The notes under the pieces were generated by a model, which did no database searches, was not told where the DNA came from, and saw only the letters and a list, made by a program, of their open reading frames with translations. The translations under genes were made by a program, and so were the position numbers. Positions 7,974 through 15,880 of a stretch of 64,000 bases of DNA are shown one piece after another; position 1 is the stretch's first letter; every line of letters starts with the position of its first letter. The DNA comes from a bacterium. Its GTDB lineage: Bacteria > Oederibacteriota > Muellerivitia > Muellerivitales > Muellerivitaceae. Location: assembly GCA_035549195.1 (NCBI GenBank), contig DASZRK010000017.1:62001-126000 (forward strand). Direction: 5' to 3'.

Positions 7974-9556
7974 GCCGTCCCCCTTTCCAGGGCCTGGTCC
8001 TCCGCCAGGTGGATGACCTCGGTGAGGATCTGCTGGGCCCAGGAATAGATGTTGTTCTCGGCCACCGTGAGGCGCATGCGGTCCAGGCGCGCCTTCTGCT
8101 CCTCCGCCGGCATCTCCAGGGCCACGCGAAGGGTTTGGGCGAAGCTCTCCATGTCGTAGGGGTTCACCAACAGCGCCTGTTCCAGCTCGCGCGCCGCGCC
8201 GGTGAAGGGCGACAGGACCAGCACGCCCCTGTCGTTGCTGGAGGAGGCCACGAATTCCTTGGCCACCAGGTTCATTCCGTCGTGCAGGGAGCTCACCACG
8301 CAGACGTCCGCCAGGCGGTAATAGGGGAGCAGGGTGTCGAAATCCTGGTGGCCCTTGAGGAAGATCACCGGTTCCCACCCGCCCTTGCCGTGCTTGGCGT
8401 TCAGGAAGGCACAGCGTTCCTCGATGGCGTTGACCACCTGTTGGTAATCCTCCAGGCCCGTGCGGCTGGGCACCCCGATCTGGAGGAACTTGATGCGGCC
8501 GTGGTATTCGGGATAGAGGTCGAGCAGGCGGTCCAGGGCGTCCAACCGCTCCGGGATGCCTTTGGTGTAATCCAACCGGTCGACACCCAGGATGAGCTTC
8601 TGCCCGGCGAAGGCCGGCTCTTGGGACAATTCCTTGCAAGCCTTCTCCACCTCCGGGCCCTGGGACTGCCGGAAGATGGAATCAAAGTCGATGGAGATGG
8701 GATAATAACGGACCTGGGTCACCCGGTCGCCCCGGGAGACACGGTGACGTTCCCAGTCGATCCGGGTCTCCAGTTCGGAGTCCACCGTATCGAGGAAGTT
8801 CTCGCTGTGGTACTTGAGGTGGAACCCCAGGATGTCGTTGGCCAGCAAACCTTCCAGGATCTCCTTCTTCCAAGGCAGGATGCGGAAGATCTCGGGATTG
8901 GGCCAAGGGATGTGCCAGAAAAGCACCGTGACTAGGTCGGGGCGAAGGGCCTTCAAGTGCAGGGCCACCCGGCTCAGGTGGTAGTCCTGCAGGAAGACCA
9001 GGGCGCCGGGTTCGGCGGAATCCGCCACGGCCTCCGCGAACTTGCGGTTCACCGCGTCGTAGGTCTCCCAGTCGGCGGGGTGGAACTTGGGCCGGACATA
9101 AGAAACGTGGCAAAGGGGCCAGAGGGTCTCGTTGGAGAAACCCTCGTAATAGCCCTTTTCCTCCTCACGCTCCAGGGCCAGACGCTTCAATTTGTAGCTT
9201 TCCTCGCCCGGTGGGACGGCCACCAGGCCGTCCGGACCGGCCACCTCGAAATCGGCCGCGCCCGCCCCGTGGCAGACCCAAAGGGAATGGAAGGCCCGGG
9301 CGATGGAGTCCAGTGCGATGGTGAGGCCGCCGGCGTTGCGGATGACGGTGATCTTGCCGTCGCGCATCACATGGGCATAGGGCTCCCGGTTGGAGACCAG
9401 GAGCAGTTGGCGGTCCTTGAGTTTCTTTCCGACCAGTTCGAGGAGGGATTCCCGGGTGGTGATATGGTCGAATTCCCGCAGGCGTTCGACGCGGGCGGCC
9501 GCGCGGTTGGAAGCCTCGGTGAGGCGGCGGAGGGAACGGCTCAGGTAATCCTTCAA
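7970..9556 (-). CDS. otsA: alpha,alpha-trehalose-phosphate synthase (GT20)
   Basis: Transfers glucose from UDP- or other NDP-glucose to glucose-6-phosphate, giving trehalose-6-phosphate. The 528-residue GT-B protein shows the glycine motif NAGGLTIALDS (variant of the GGLxxxL loop), VFLQDYHLSRV (LQDYHL motif), FWHIPWPNPEIFRILPW, ILGVDRLDYTKGIPERL and the C-terminal LHDGMNLVAKEF. These are all hallmark OtsA segments. It carries a roughly 50-residue N-terminal helical extension before the catalytic domain. Start is TTG with GGGGAG six bases upstream. It is the first gene of the operon running to 3555 and is divergent from a sugar ABC importer. Confidence 0.95.
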   Translation of the reverse strand: MKDYLSRSLRRLTEASNRAAARVERLREFDHITTRESLLELVGKKLKDRQLLLVSNREPYAHVMRDGKITVIRNAGGLTIALDSIARAFHSLWVCHGAGAADFEVAGPDGLVAVPPGEESYKLKRLALEREEEKGYYEGFSNETLWPLCHVSYVRPKFHPADWETYDAVNRKFAEAVADSAEPGALVFLQDYHLSRVALHLKALRPDLVTVLFWHIPWPNPEIFRILPWKKEILEGLLANDILGFHLKYHSENFLDTVDSELETRIDWERHRVSRGDRVTQVRYYPISIDFDSIFRQSQGPEVEKACKELSQEPAFAGQKLILGVDRLDYTKGIPERLDALDRLLDLYPEYHGRIKFLQIGVPSRTGLEDYQQVVNAIEERCAFLNAKHGKGGWEPVIFLKGHQDFDTLLPYYRLADVCVVSSLHDGMNLVAKEFVASSSNDRGVLVLSPFTGAARELEQALLVNPYDMESFAQTLRVALEMPAEEQKARLDRMRLTVAENNIYSWAQQILTEVIHLAEDQALERGTA

Positions 9557-9800
9557 GGATTTCTCCCCTCGACTGGGATCATCCTCTCCGGCTGGTTTCA
9601 GCGTTTCCTGGCCGGATCAGGCGGATGCGAACGACGATCAAAAAGCCCAAACCCACCATAAGCCCGCGTCCCGTGACTTTTCAACCCAAAAGCTCCCTTT
9701 CCCGGCCTTTTTACGGGAGAATGGACGCGCGGTACTTTCGTGTCTTTTTCATCCCTTCACTGTGCTATGAGTAGGACGATCCAAGCAACGGGAGATCATC
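9557..9800. promoter_or_regulatory. divergent control region between otsA and the sugar importer
   Basis: These 244 bases separate the starts of otsA (minus) and the substrate-binding protein (plus) and must hold both promoters. I see no gene. No hexamer pair is convincing; GCTATGAG near 9768 is a weak -10 candidate for the importer. A shared position means a single regulator could co-ordinate trehalose synthesis and sugar uptake, but no clear palindrome was found. Confidence 0.4.
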
Positions 9801-11141
9801 GTGACCGCAGGAATTTCCAGGACCGGATACGGATGGGCCCTCGCCGCCCTCCTCGCGCTTCCCATCGCCTGCGCGCCGGGGAACCCGAAGGCGCCCGCTT
9901 CGGGGCCCGTCACCATCACCTATTGGGAAAAATGGAACGGCTTCGAGGGCGACGCCATCCAGGCGGTGGTGGATTCCTTCAACACAAAGCAGGACCGCAT
10001 CCACGTGGACCTCATGACCGTCAGCGAGATCGAGAAGAAGCTCCTCATCGCCGCCGCCGGGGGCGACCCGCCGGACATCTCCGGCCTCTATTCGCGCAAC
10101 GTTCAGGTCTATGCCGAGAAGGGAGCCCTGGAACCCCTCGACGGGGACATGGCCGGCCACGGCATCCGGCTCTCGGATTTCATCCCCATCTATCTCAAGG
10201 AATGCCGGCTCCGGGACCGCACCTACGCCCTTCCCATCGCGGGCATGACGCTGGCCCTCCATTACAACAAGGACCTGTTCAAAGCCGCCGGGCTCGATCC
10301 CGACCGCCCCCCGAGAACGATCCGGGAGTTCGAGGAATACGCCCAAAAGCTCACCCTTCCCGACGGCAAGGGCGGCTATCAACAAATGGGATTCCTCCCC
10401 ACCGAGCCCGGCTGGTGGAACTGGTCCTGGCCCTATTACACCGGGGGCAGCCTTTACGACTACAAGACCCATTCGGTCACCGCCGACACGCCGGAGAACC
10501 GCCGGGCCCTCCAATGGTTCGCCGATTACTCGAGGAAATACGGAGTGGCCAAGACCAGCGCCTTCCGGGGCGGATTCGGAAACTTCGCCTCGCCCCAGAA
10601 CGCCTTCATGGCGGGCAAGCTCGCCATGATCCTCCAGGGCGTCTGGATGCCCACCTTCATCCGGCATTTCAACCCCAAGCTCAACTATGGGGTGGCCCCC
10701 TTCCCGGCCTATTCCGAGCAGGTCCATGACCGGACCCTCATCGAGGGCGACGTGGTGGTCATCCCCGCCGGGAGCCCGCACCCGAAGGAGGCCATGGAGT
10801 TCCTGGCCTACCTGGTCAGCCCCGAGGGACAGGAAAAGCTGAGCCTTTTGCAGGGCAAGTTCCCCATGTTGAAGAAGGTCTCCAAGGATTTCTGGAGGAA
10901 GAACCAAAACCCCTGGCTCCACGTCTTCCGGGACCTCGCCGACTCGCCTGGGGCCTTCACGGCGCCCCGCATGGGCATCTTCGCCGAGTACTTCGACGAG
11001 GGGAACGCGGCCTTCGACCAGGTCTGGCTGCTCCAAAAGACCCCGGAGGAGGTCCTCGGGGGACTGCAAAAACGCATCGGCAAGCTCTGGGCCCGGGAAC
11101 TGCGCCGCATGGACCGCCTGGGCTTGAAGCCATCGGATTGA
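9801..11141 (+). CDS. ABC transporter sugar-binding lipoprotein
   Basis: Extracytoplasmic solute receptor of 446 residues for a CUT1-type sugar importer. The N-terminus is a lipoprotein signal (LALPIACAPG, lipidated Cys about residue 24). The mature part begins VTITYWEKWNGFEGDAI, then NTKQDRIHVDL and AAAGGDPPDI, all standard for family 1 solute-binding proteins such as MalE/UgpB. NKDLFKAAGLDPDRPP and MAGKLAMILQGVW are further family signatures. Start is GTG with GGGAGA upstream. Two permease genes follow; no ATP-binding subunit is present, so a shared MsmK/UgpC-type ATPase elsewhere is implied. Substrate may be a di- or oligosaccharide such as trehalose or maltose, judged only from its neighbours. 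Confidence 0.92.
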   Translation: MTAGISRTGYGWALAALLALPIACAPGNPKAPASGPVTITYWEKWNGFEGDAIQAVVDSFNTKQDRIHVDLMTVSEIEKKLLIAAAGGDPPDISGLYSRNVQVYAEKGALEPLDGDMAGHGIRLSDFIPIYLKECRLRDRTYALPIAGMTLALHYNKDLFKAAGLDPDRPPRTIREFEEYAQKLTLPDGKGGYQQMGFLPTEPGWWNWSWPYYTGGSLYDYKTHSVTADTPENRRALQWFADYSRKYGVAKTSAFRGGFGNFASPQNAFMAGKLAMILQGVWMPTFIRHFNPKLNYGVAPFPAYSEQVHDRTLIEGDVVVIPAGSPHPKEAMEFLAYLVSPEGQEKLSLLQGKFPMLKKVSKDFWRKNQNPWLHVFRDLADSPGAFTAPRMGIFAEYFDEGNAAFDQVWLLQKTPEEVLGGLQKRIGKLWARELRRMDRLGLKPSD

Positions 11142-11269
11142 AAAGAACCATTTCACCACGGGCCGCCTTCGGCGGCGCACGGAGAAGGATCTTTGATCAA
11201 AAACGAGGGGCTTCGGCTTCCTCTGTGATCTCTGTGGTTCGATAATCTTCTTAAATTCAGGACGGGAAC
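11142..11269. repeat. intercistronic inverted-repeat element
   Basis: The spacer between binding-protein and permease genes is not random. It holds a perfect stem GCCGCC-TTC-GGCGGC at 11162-11176, and its outer parts read as an inverted pair: ACCACGG...CACGGAGA on the left and TCTGTG-ATC-TCTGTGGT on the right. This ACCACxGAG/CTCxGTGGT design resembles small dispersed intergenic repeats I know from many environmental genomes. A stem here could also lower expression of the permeases relative to the binding protein. Confidence 0.55.
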
Positions 11270-12160
11270 ATGACCGGACGGGAAAAACAGAACTTGAAGA
11301 TGGGCCTGGCCTTCACCGCGCCCTGGATCGTGGGGCTCGTCCTTTTCACCCTCTATCCGGTGGGCGCTTCCTTCATCTACAGCTTCTGCGACTACTCGGT
11401 CCTGACCAAACCCGTCTTCATCGGCCTGGGAAACTACGTGGACCTCTTCACCGACGAGGTCTACTGGCACTCGGTCTATAACACCTTCTACTACGCGGCC
11501 TTCCTGCTGCCCTTGAGCACCCTGGTGGCGCTGGTCCTGGCCCTGCTCCTCAACGCCGACATCCGGGGCAAAGGCGTCTACCGATCCATCTTCTTCCTGC
11601 CCTCCATCATCCCCATGATCTCCATGGCCATCCTCTGGCTCTGGATCTTCAACCCCAAGTTCGGCCTCTTGAACTACGCCCTGGCGCTCTTCGGGATCGA
11701 CGGCCCCTCCTGGCTCCAGGACCCCCTCTGGACCAAACCCGCCTTCATCCTCATGGGCGTCTGGACCGTGGGCAACGCCGTGGTCATCTACCTGGCGGCC
11801 CTGCAGGACGTGCCCCCAAGCCTCTATGAGGCCGCGGACATCGACGGCGCCCGCTGGTTCCACAAGATCCGCCACGTGACGCTGCCCATGATCTCCCCGG
11901 CCATCTTCTTCAACCTCGTCATGGGCCTCATCACGGCCCTGCAGGTCTTCGCGGTGCCCTACGTCATGACCTTCCCCATCCCCGGCCAGCCCGCCGGGTC
12001 GGCCCTCTTCTACACCATGTACCTCTACGACAACGCCTTCCGCTACCTGCGCATGGGCTACGCCTGCGCCATGGCGGTGGTGCTGTTCCTGCTCATCCTG
12101 GGCCTCACCTGGCTCATCCTGCGGCTGTCGAAGCGCAGCGTCCATTACCGGGGGCAATGA
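11270..12160 (+). CDS. ABC sugar transporter permease (MalF/UgpA-like)
   Basis: First inner-membrane subunit of the CUT1 sugar importer, 296 residues and six predicted membrane segments. AFTAPWIVGLVLFTLYPVGASFIYSFCDY is the usual N-terminus. The EAA loop that docks on the ATPase is at about residues 185-205 (EAADIDGARWFHKIRHVTLP, with the conserved A-x2-D-G-A). MISPAIFFNLVMGLITALQVF follows as expected. The stop overlaps the start of the second permease by ATGA. Confidence 0.93.
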   Translation: MTGREKQNLKMGLAFTAPWIVGLVLFTLYPVGASFIYSFCDYSVLTKPVFIGLGNYVDLFTDEVYWHSVYNTFYYAAFLLPLSTLVALVLALLLNADIRGKGVYRSIFFLPSIIPMISMAILWLWIFNPKFGLLNYALALFGIDGPSWLQDPLWTKPAFILMGVWTVGNAVVIYLAALQDVPPSLYEAADIDGARWFHKIRHVTLPMISPAIFFNLVMGLITALQVFAVPYVMTFPIPGQPAGSALFYTMYLYDNAFRYLRMGYACAMAVVLFLLILGLTWLILRLSKRSVHYRGQ

Positions 12161-13014
12161 CCATGGCGACCCTTCAAAGCCGCAAGCGGATGGAAAGGAT
12201 CGGGAAGGCCTGCGCGCACCTGCTTTTGGTCGGGGCCGGGGTCTTCTTCCTGGCGCCCTTGCTCTGGATGCTCTCCACATCGCTCAAACCGGTGGAGCAG
12301 ACCATGGCGGTGCCGCCCCAATGGCTCCCCCATCCCTTCCAATGGGGCAATTACGGGGAGGCGGTGCGTTACATCGACTTCTTCCGCTACACCGCCAACT
12401 CGCTCATTGTCTGTTCTTTATCGGTGGTGGGGACCTTGGTCTCCAGCTCGCTGGCGGCCTACGGTTTCTCGCGTATCGAGTGGAAGGGGCGGGACGCCTT
12501 CTTCTGGGTGACCGTTTCCACCATGATGGTGCCCTTCCCCATCCTGATGGTGCCCCTTTATGGGCTCTTCCGGGAACTGCATTGGATCGGGAGCTTGAAA
12601 CCCCTCTGGGTGCCGGCCTTCTTCGGGTCCGCCTTCAATATCTTCCTGTTGCGCCAGTTCTTCCTGGGCATTCCCAAGGAGATCAACGAGGCCGCCCAGA
12701 TCGACGGCTGTCCCGAATGGCGCATCTGGGCCTCCCTCATCCTGCCCCTCTCCAAGCCCGCCCTGTCGGTGGTGGCGCTCTTCCAGTTCATCTACAACTG
12801 GAACGACTTCCTGGGGCCTCTTCTCTTTTTGACCCGCCAGAAGGATTTCACCCTGGCCCTAGGCCTGCAGTTCTTCCAGAGCCAGAACGGCGGCACCCAA
12901 TGGCACCTTTTGATGGCGGCCTCGGTGCTGGCGTCGCTCCCCATCCTGGCGCTCTTCGCCTTCGCCCAGCGGACCTTCATCCGGGGCATCGCCATGAGCG
13001 GGTTGAAGGATTAG
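12157..13014 (+). CDS. ABC sugar transporter permease (MalG/UgpE-like)
   Basis: Second inner-membrane subunit, 285 residues, six predicted membrane segments. The EAA loop is INEAAQIDGCPEWRIWASLILPLSKPAL. Other family signatures are MLSTSLKP near residue 37, NSLIVCSLSVVGTLVSSSLAAYGFSR, and the C-terminal QRTFIRGIAMSGLKD, almost invariant in this subfamily. Translation is coupled to the first permease by a four-base overlap; an alternative in-frame ATG lies six bases further. The gene ends 10 bases from a convergent lipoprotein gene with no terminator visible between them. Confidence 0.93.
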   Translation: MTMATLQSRKRMERIGKACAHLLLVGAGVFFLAPLLWMLSTSLKPVEQTMAVPPQWLPHPFQWGNYGEAVRYIDFFRYTANSLIVCSLSVVGTLVSSSLAAYGFSRIEWKGRDAFFWVTVSTMMVPFPILMVPLYGLFRELHWIGSLKPLWVPAFFGSAFNIFLLRQFFLGIPKEINEAAQIDGCPEWRIWASLILPLSKPALSVVALFQFIYNWNDFLGPLLFLTRQKDFTLALGLQFFQSQNGGTQWHLLMAASVLASLPILALFAFAQRTFIRGIAMSGLKD

Positions 13015-13024
13015 AAGACCGGCC

Positions 13025-13693
13025 CTATTGGATCCAGGGGGGGCAGGCATTGAGGAGAACATCCCACTCGACCGGTTCTCCATTTTGAGGAAGGACCACG
13101 GCGAGGACGGCACCCGACGAGCAGGTCCAAGCGGGAGGATTTCCGTAGCATCCTGGATTTTCCCGCACAATGACATGGATGGTCGCGCCGTCGTCGCACA
13201 CCTGGTCGATCACCTCATTCCACATCAAGGATTTCGTGAACGCATCGACCGCCAGCCTTTGGGTGGCCGGGTTGAAAGGAGGACTTAAGTTAGTTTGTGG
13301 GTAATAGGAAGAAGAAAGGTAGTTGTTCCAATCCCCGAGGGAAGCAAGAACGTATTTCCCATCCGGATGGGTGGGAAGGCTACCCGACCAGGCCGGGGTC
13401 GGTGTGGGGGAGGGCGTGCCCAAGGTGCCGATGGGCCCGCAATAGCCTAAAGGACCTCCCGTGCCCGTCAGAACGGTCAAAGCCGGTCCCGTCAGGCATC
13501 CCGCCGAAGGAGTGGGGGTCCCTGGAAGGGGAACGGGTGTATCGGCGGGAAGGGGTGTGAAGGTCGGGGTGGGACCCGAAGGAGCGGGTGGGGTCGGCAC
13601 CCAAGAAGGCATCTTGCAACCCATGTAGAAAAGGACAATGACCAGGGAAAAGACGGTCCCCGAATAGGGGATAAGCCTGGGGGAACGGATCAT
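13025..13693 (-). CDS. lipoprotein with Pro/Thr-rich linker, unknown function
   Basis: A 222-residue exported protein that I do not recognise. The N-terminus carries a hydrophobic segment ending FYMGCKMP, a probable lipobox with Cys about residue 26. It is followed by a 50-residue linker rich in Pro and Thr (TPTFTPLPADTPVPLPGTPTPS), then a globular part of about 140 residues with several cysteines (VCDDGATIHV, NPGCYGNP, WTCSSGA, NACPPW) that could form disulfides outside the cytoplasm. The same Pro/Thr linker style occurs in other lipoproteins at 31792 and 34505. Upstream are possible -10 boxes (TATACT and TATAAA) within 100 bases. Confidence 0.7.
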   Translation of the reverse strand: MIRSPRLIPYSGTVFSLVIVLFYMGCKMPSWVPTPPAPSGPTPTFTPLPADTPVPLPGTPTPSAGCLTGPALTVLTGTGGPLGYCGPIGTLGTPSPTPTPAWSGSLPTHPDGKYVLASLGDWNNYLSSSYYPQTNLSPPFNPATQRLAVDAFTKSLMWNEVIDQVCDDGATIHVIVRENPGCYGNPPAWTCSSGAVLAVVLPQNGEPVEWDVLLNACPPWIQ

Positions 13694-13869
13694 AGGGCAC
13701 CTCGTCCTGGAACGGTCCAGATATCACTTCCAAAAGATAGCCCAAGTATACCACCCACCTCATTTTCAACATTTAAGCCAAGGTTTATAGGAACGGCCCT
13801 TGGGCCGATCTTGGAGCCCTGCCCCTCCGCTCCCCTTTCCCGAAACATCGCTAGGAGCGACTTGAAGGA
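13694..13869. other. intergenic region with a small hairpin
   Basis: No gene is seen here. A stem CGGCCC-TT-GGGCCG near 13793-13806 lies after the stop of the beta-barrel gene on the minus strand, but no T-run follows, so termination is uncertain. TATACT and TATAAA strings on the minus strand are candidate -10 boxes for the lipoprotein ending at 13025. Confidence 0.35.
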
Positions 13870-15060
13870 TCAGAAATAGAACCGCAGGTCCGCGTATTGG
13901 AAGGCCGGGTAGAGGCCGAATTCGGAAGTAGGTAGGAATCCCTCGAGGCCGGATCCGACCGGCTGGGCCATGCCCACGTCGGCATAGAGGTTTTCTAGGG
14001 CGTTGTATTCCGCGTGAAGCACCAGCCACCAGGAACCGTCGGTCAAGTTCATGACCGCCTGGCCCTGGAGCGACAACAGCGGGTCCGCCTGCCACGAGAG
14101 GGCGGGCGCCAGGTAGTGACGGCCCAGGAAATAAACGGTCCCCGCGCCATAGGCCGTCGGGTTCAGGTCCAAATAGCGGGATGCGTCCTGCTGGCCGGCG
14201 CCGTTGAAGTGGTATTCGACCGAAAGGTCCAGGTCCCCCGCGAAATACTGGTCCACCCCCAGGGTCAGGCGGCCATAGGCGGTATCCCCGTTCTTGGGCC
14301 AGACCCAGGCCCCCTCGCTCCACCAGCCCGCGCCGCCCAGGGACCCCTGCAGGTCCACCCCCAACAGATGGTTCTCCCGGAAGAGCATGCTCAACAAGGA
14401 AACGTCCATCCCGCCCAAATGGAAATGGGGCTTCACGAAGAGGGCGCTCTGGTCCCATCGGGCGTCCTTGCCCGCCACATAGCCCGCGTCCATCTCCCCG
14501 AAGTCCCCCCAGGCATAGCGGACCCGCAGCGCATCCACACCCGAGCGGTTCTCCTGGTCTCGGGCCTGGAAGTTGAAGGGGGCCAACACGTCGGTCGGGT
14601 TGACCAGATGGGCGGAGCCGAAGGAGACCACCTGGCGTCCAAGGGTCATTTCCCATTTCCCCTGATGGATGGCGATCGAAAGACGGTCGAGGTCCTGGAG
14701 CAGCCGTTCCCCATCCCCCGAGGATGGGCCCGCGACGGGGTTGGAAAGGTCCGCCAACCGGTAAGGGGAGATCGCCGTCAGGAAGGTGCCGGTGGACCCG
14801 CCGGTGCCGGACTGGTCCAGGGACTCCAGTTCCTCGGCCGCTTCCAGGGTGAGGACGTCGTCGGGTTTATAGAGGAGGCGGAGCCGGAAGGGACTGTCCA
14901 ACACCCAGCCGCCGGAACCGCCGAGGGGGGCGCTTCCCACCGAATAGAAATAGGTCTTCACGGACCCGGTCAGGCCCCAAGGGCTTTCCTGGGCCCAGGC
15001 CCCCCCGGCCATGGCTCCAAGGAGGCCGAGAAGGAGCGCGTTATTTTTTCTTGGTTTCAT
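13870..15060 (-). CDS. predicted outer-membrane beta-barrel protein, Lol-like cluster
   Basis: A 396-residue exported protein with signal peptide LLLGLLGAMAGGAWA|QE. The mature sequence alternates polar and aromatic residues in short strands (GSVKTYFYSVG, LRLLYKPDDVLTLEAAEEL, GRLTLGVDQYF, LDLSVEYHFNGAG, LHAEYNALENLYADV) and ends in RFYF, the aromatic C-terminus typical of Bam-assembled barrels. No named family is recognised. I chose the ATG at 15058-15060 because the signal peptide starts there; the gene overlaps the end of the ABC ATPase gene by 20 bases. It is the last gene of the MscS-LolA-FtsX-FtsX-LolD cluster, so it may be a partner or client of that transporter. Confidence 0.75.
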   Translation of the reverse strand: MKPRKNNALLLGLLGAMAGGAWAQESPWGLTGSVKTYFYSVGSAPLGGSGGWVLDSPFRLRLLYKPDDVLTLEAAEELESLDQSGTGGSTGTFLTAISPYRLADLSNPVAGPSSGDGERLLQDLDRLSIAIHQGKWEMTLGRQVVSFGSAHLVNPTDVLAPFNFQARDQENRSGVDALRVRYAWGDFGEMDAGYVAGKDARWDQSALFVKPHFHLGGMDVSLLSMLFRENHLLGVDLQGSLGGAGWWSEGAWVWPKNGDTAYGRLTLGVDQYFAGDLDLSVEYHFNGAGQQDASRYLDLNPTAYGAGTVYFLGRHYLAPALSWQADPLLSLQGQAVMNLTDGSWWLVLHAEYNALENLYADVGMAQPVGSGLEGFLPTSEFGLYPAFQYADLRFYF

Positions 15061-15760
15061 CGCGGACCACCCGGCCGTCCTTGATGGTGATAAGGCGCCG
15101 CGCCCTCTCCATGACCATCCGGTCGTGGGTGGAGAAGAGGAAGGTCCTTCCATGTTCCTCGTTCAAGTGGCGCATGAGGTCCAACAGGGCCGCGCCCGAG
15201 GCCGAATCCAGGTTGGCGGTGGGCTCGTCGGCCAGGATGAGGTCCGGCTCGGAGACCATGGCGCGGGCCACGGCCACGCGCTGCTGCTGGCCTCCCGAGA
15301 GTTCGTTGGGGAACCGGTCCTCGCGGCCCGAGAGCCCGACCTCCTTGAGCATCTTGGCCACCCGCGCGCGTCGCTCCGCCTCGCCCACTCCCTTCAGCAG
15401 GAGGACATACTCGATGTTCTCCTTGACCGTCAGCACCGGCACCAGGTTGTAGGCCTGGAAGATGAAGCCCAGGTGGTCGCGGCGGAAATCGGAAAGCTCA
15501 TTGCCGCCCATGCTTCCCATCTCCCGGTCACCCAGCCAAAGGTGTCCGGCGGAGGGCTGGTCCAGGCCCCCGATGAGGTTCAAAAGGGTGGTCTTGCCCG
15601 ACCCCGAGGGTCCCACCACCGCCGTGAACTCGCCTTTCCTGATCTCGAAGCTCACGTGGTCCAGCGCCTTCACCCGGGCCTCGCCTTCCCCGTAGGAACG
15701 GGAAACGCCTTCGAGCCGGATGACCGCCTGCCTGATCTTGGCTTTTAGGACTGTCCTCAT
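15041..15760 (-). CDS. ABC transporter ATP-binding protein, LolD/MacB type
   Basis: ATPase of 239 residues that would drive the two FtsX-like permeases encoded just upstream. Walker A is GPSGSGKTTLL (about residues 51-61), signature LSGGQQQRVAVARAM, Walker B LILADEPTANLDS, then the switch histidine in FLFSTHDRMV. The LSGGQQQRVAVARA plus DEPTANLD combination and the FRRDHLGFIFQAYNLVPVLT Q-loop region are diagnostic of the LolD/MacB/FtsE group. Family members extract lipoproteins from the inner membrane or act as mechanotransmitters, rather than importing solutes. Confidence 0.92.
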   Translation of the reverse strand: MRTVLKAKIRQAVIRLEGVSRSYGEGEARVKALDHVSFEIRKGEFTAVVGPSGSGKTTLLNLIGGLDQPSAGHLWLGDREMGSMGGNELSDFRRDHLGFIFQAYNLVPVLTVKENIEYVLLLKGVGEAERRARVAKMLKEVGLSGREDRFPNELSGGQQQRVAVARAMVSEPDLILADEPTANLDSASGAALLDLMRHLNEEHGRTFLFSTHDRMVMERARRLITIKDGRVVRDETKKK

Positions 15761-15790
15761 TCACTTCTCCTTTTAACGAAGAACTTCTCC

Positions 15791-15879
15791 GGCACCCCTC
15801 ACCCTATCCCTCTCCCCCCAGGGGCGATGGCACGAGGCTCCTTCCCCCTGGAGGGGAGAAGGACGGATCGAGGGTGCCT
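15791..15879. repeat. long imperfect inverted repeat (REP-like) in operon
   Basis: Two arms of about 35 bases can fold together: the left begins GGCACCCCTCACCCTATCCC and the right ends GGATCGAGGGTGCC, with CTCTCCCC facing GGGGAGAAG. It fills almost the whole gap between the second permease stop (15881) and the LolD-like start (15760). CCTCACCC...CTCTCCCC hairpins of this kind are known as dispersed palindromic elements in several high-GC genomes. Only one copy was noticed in this window. Confidence 0.65.
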
Positions 15880-15880
15880 A

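Noticed and set aside
13793-13806. CGGCCC-TT-GGGCCG hairpin as terminator of the barrel gene
   Set aside because: No T-run follows on the minus strand; not listed as a terminator.
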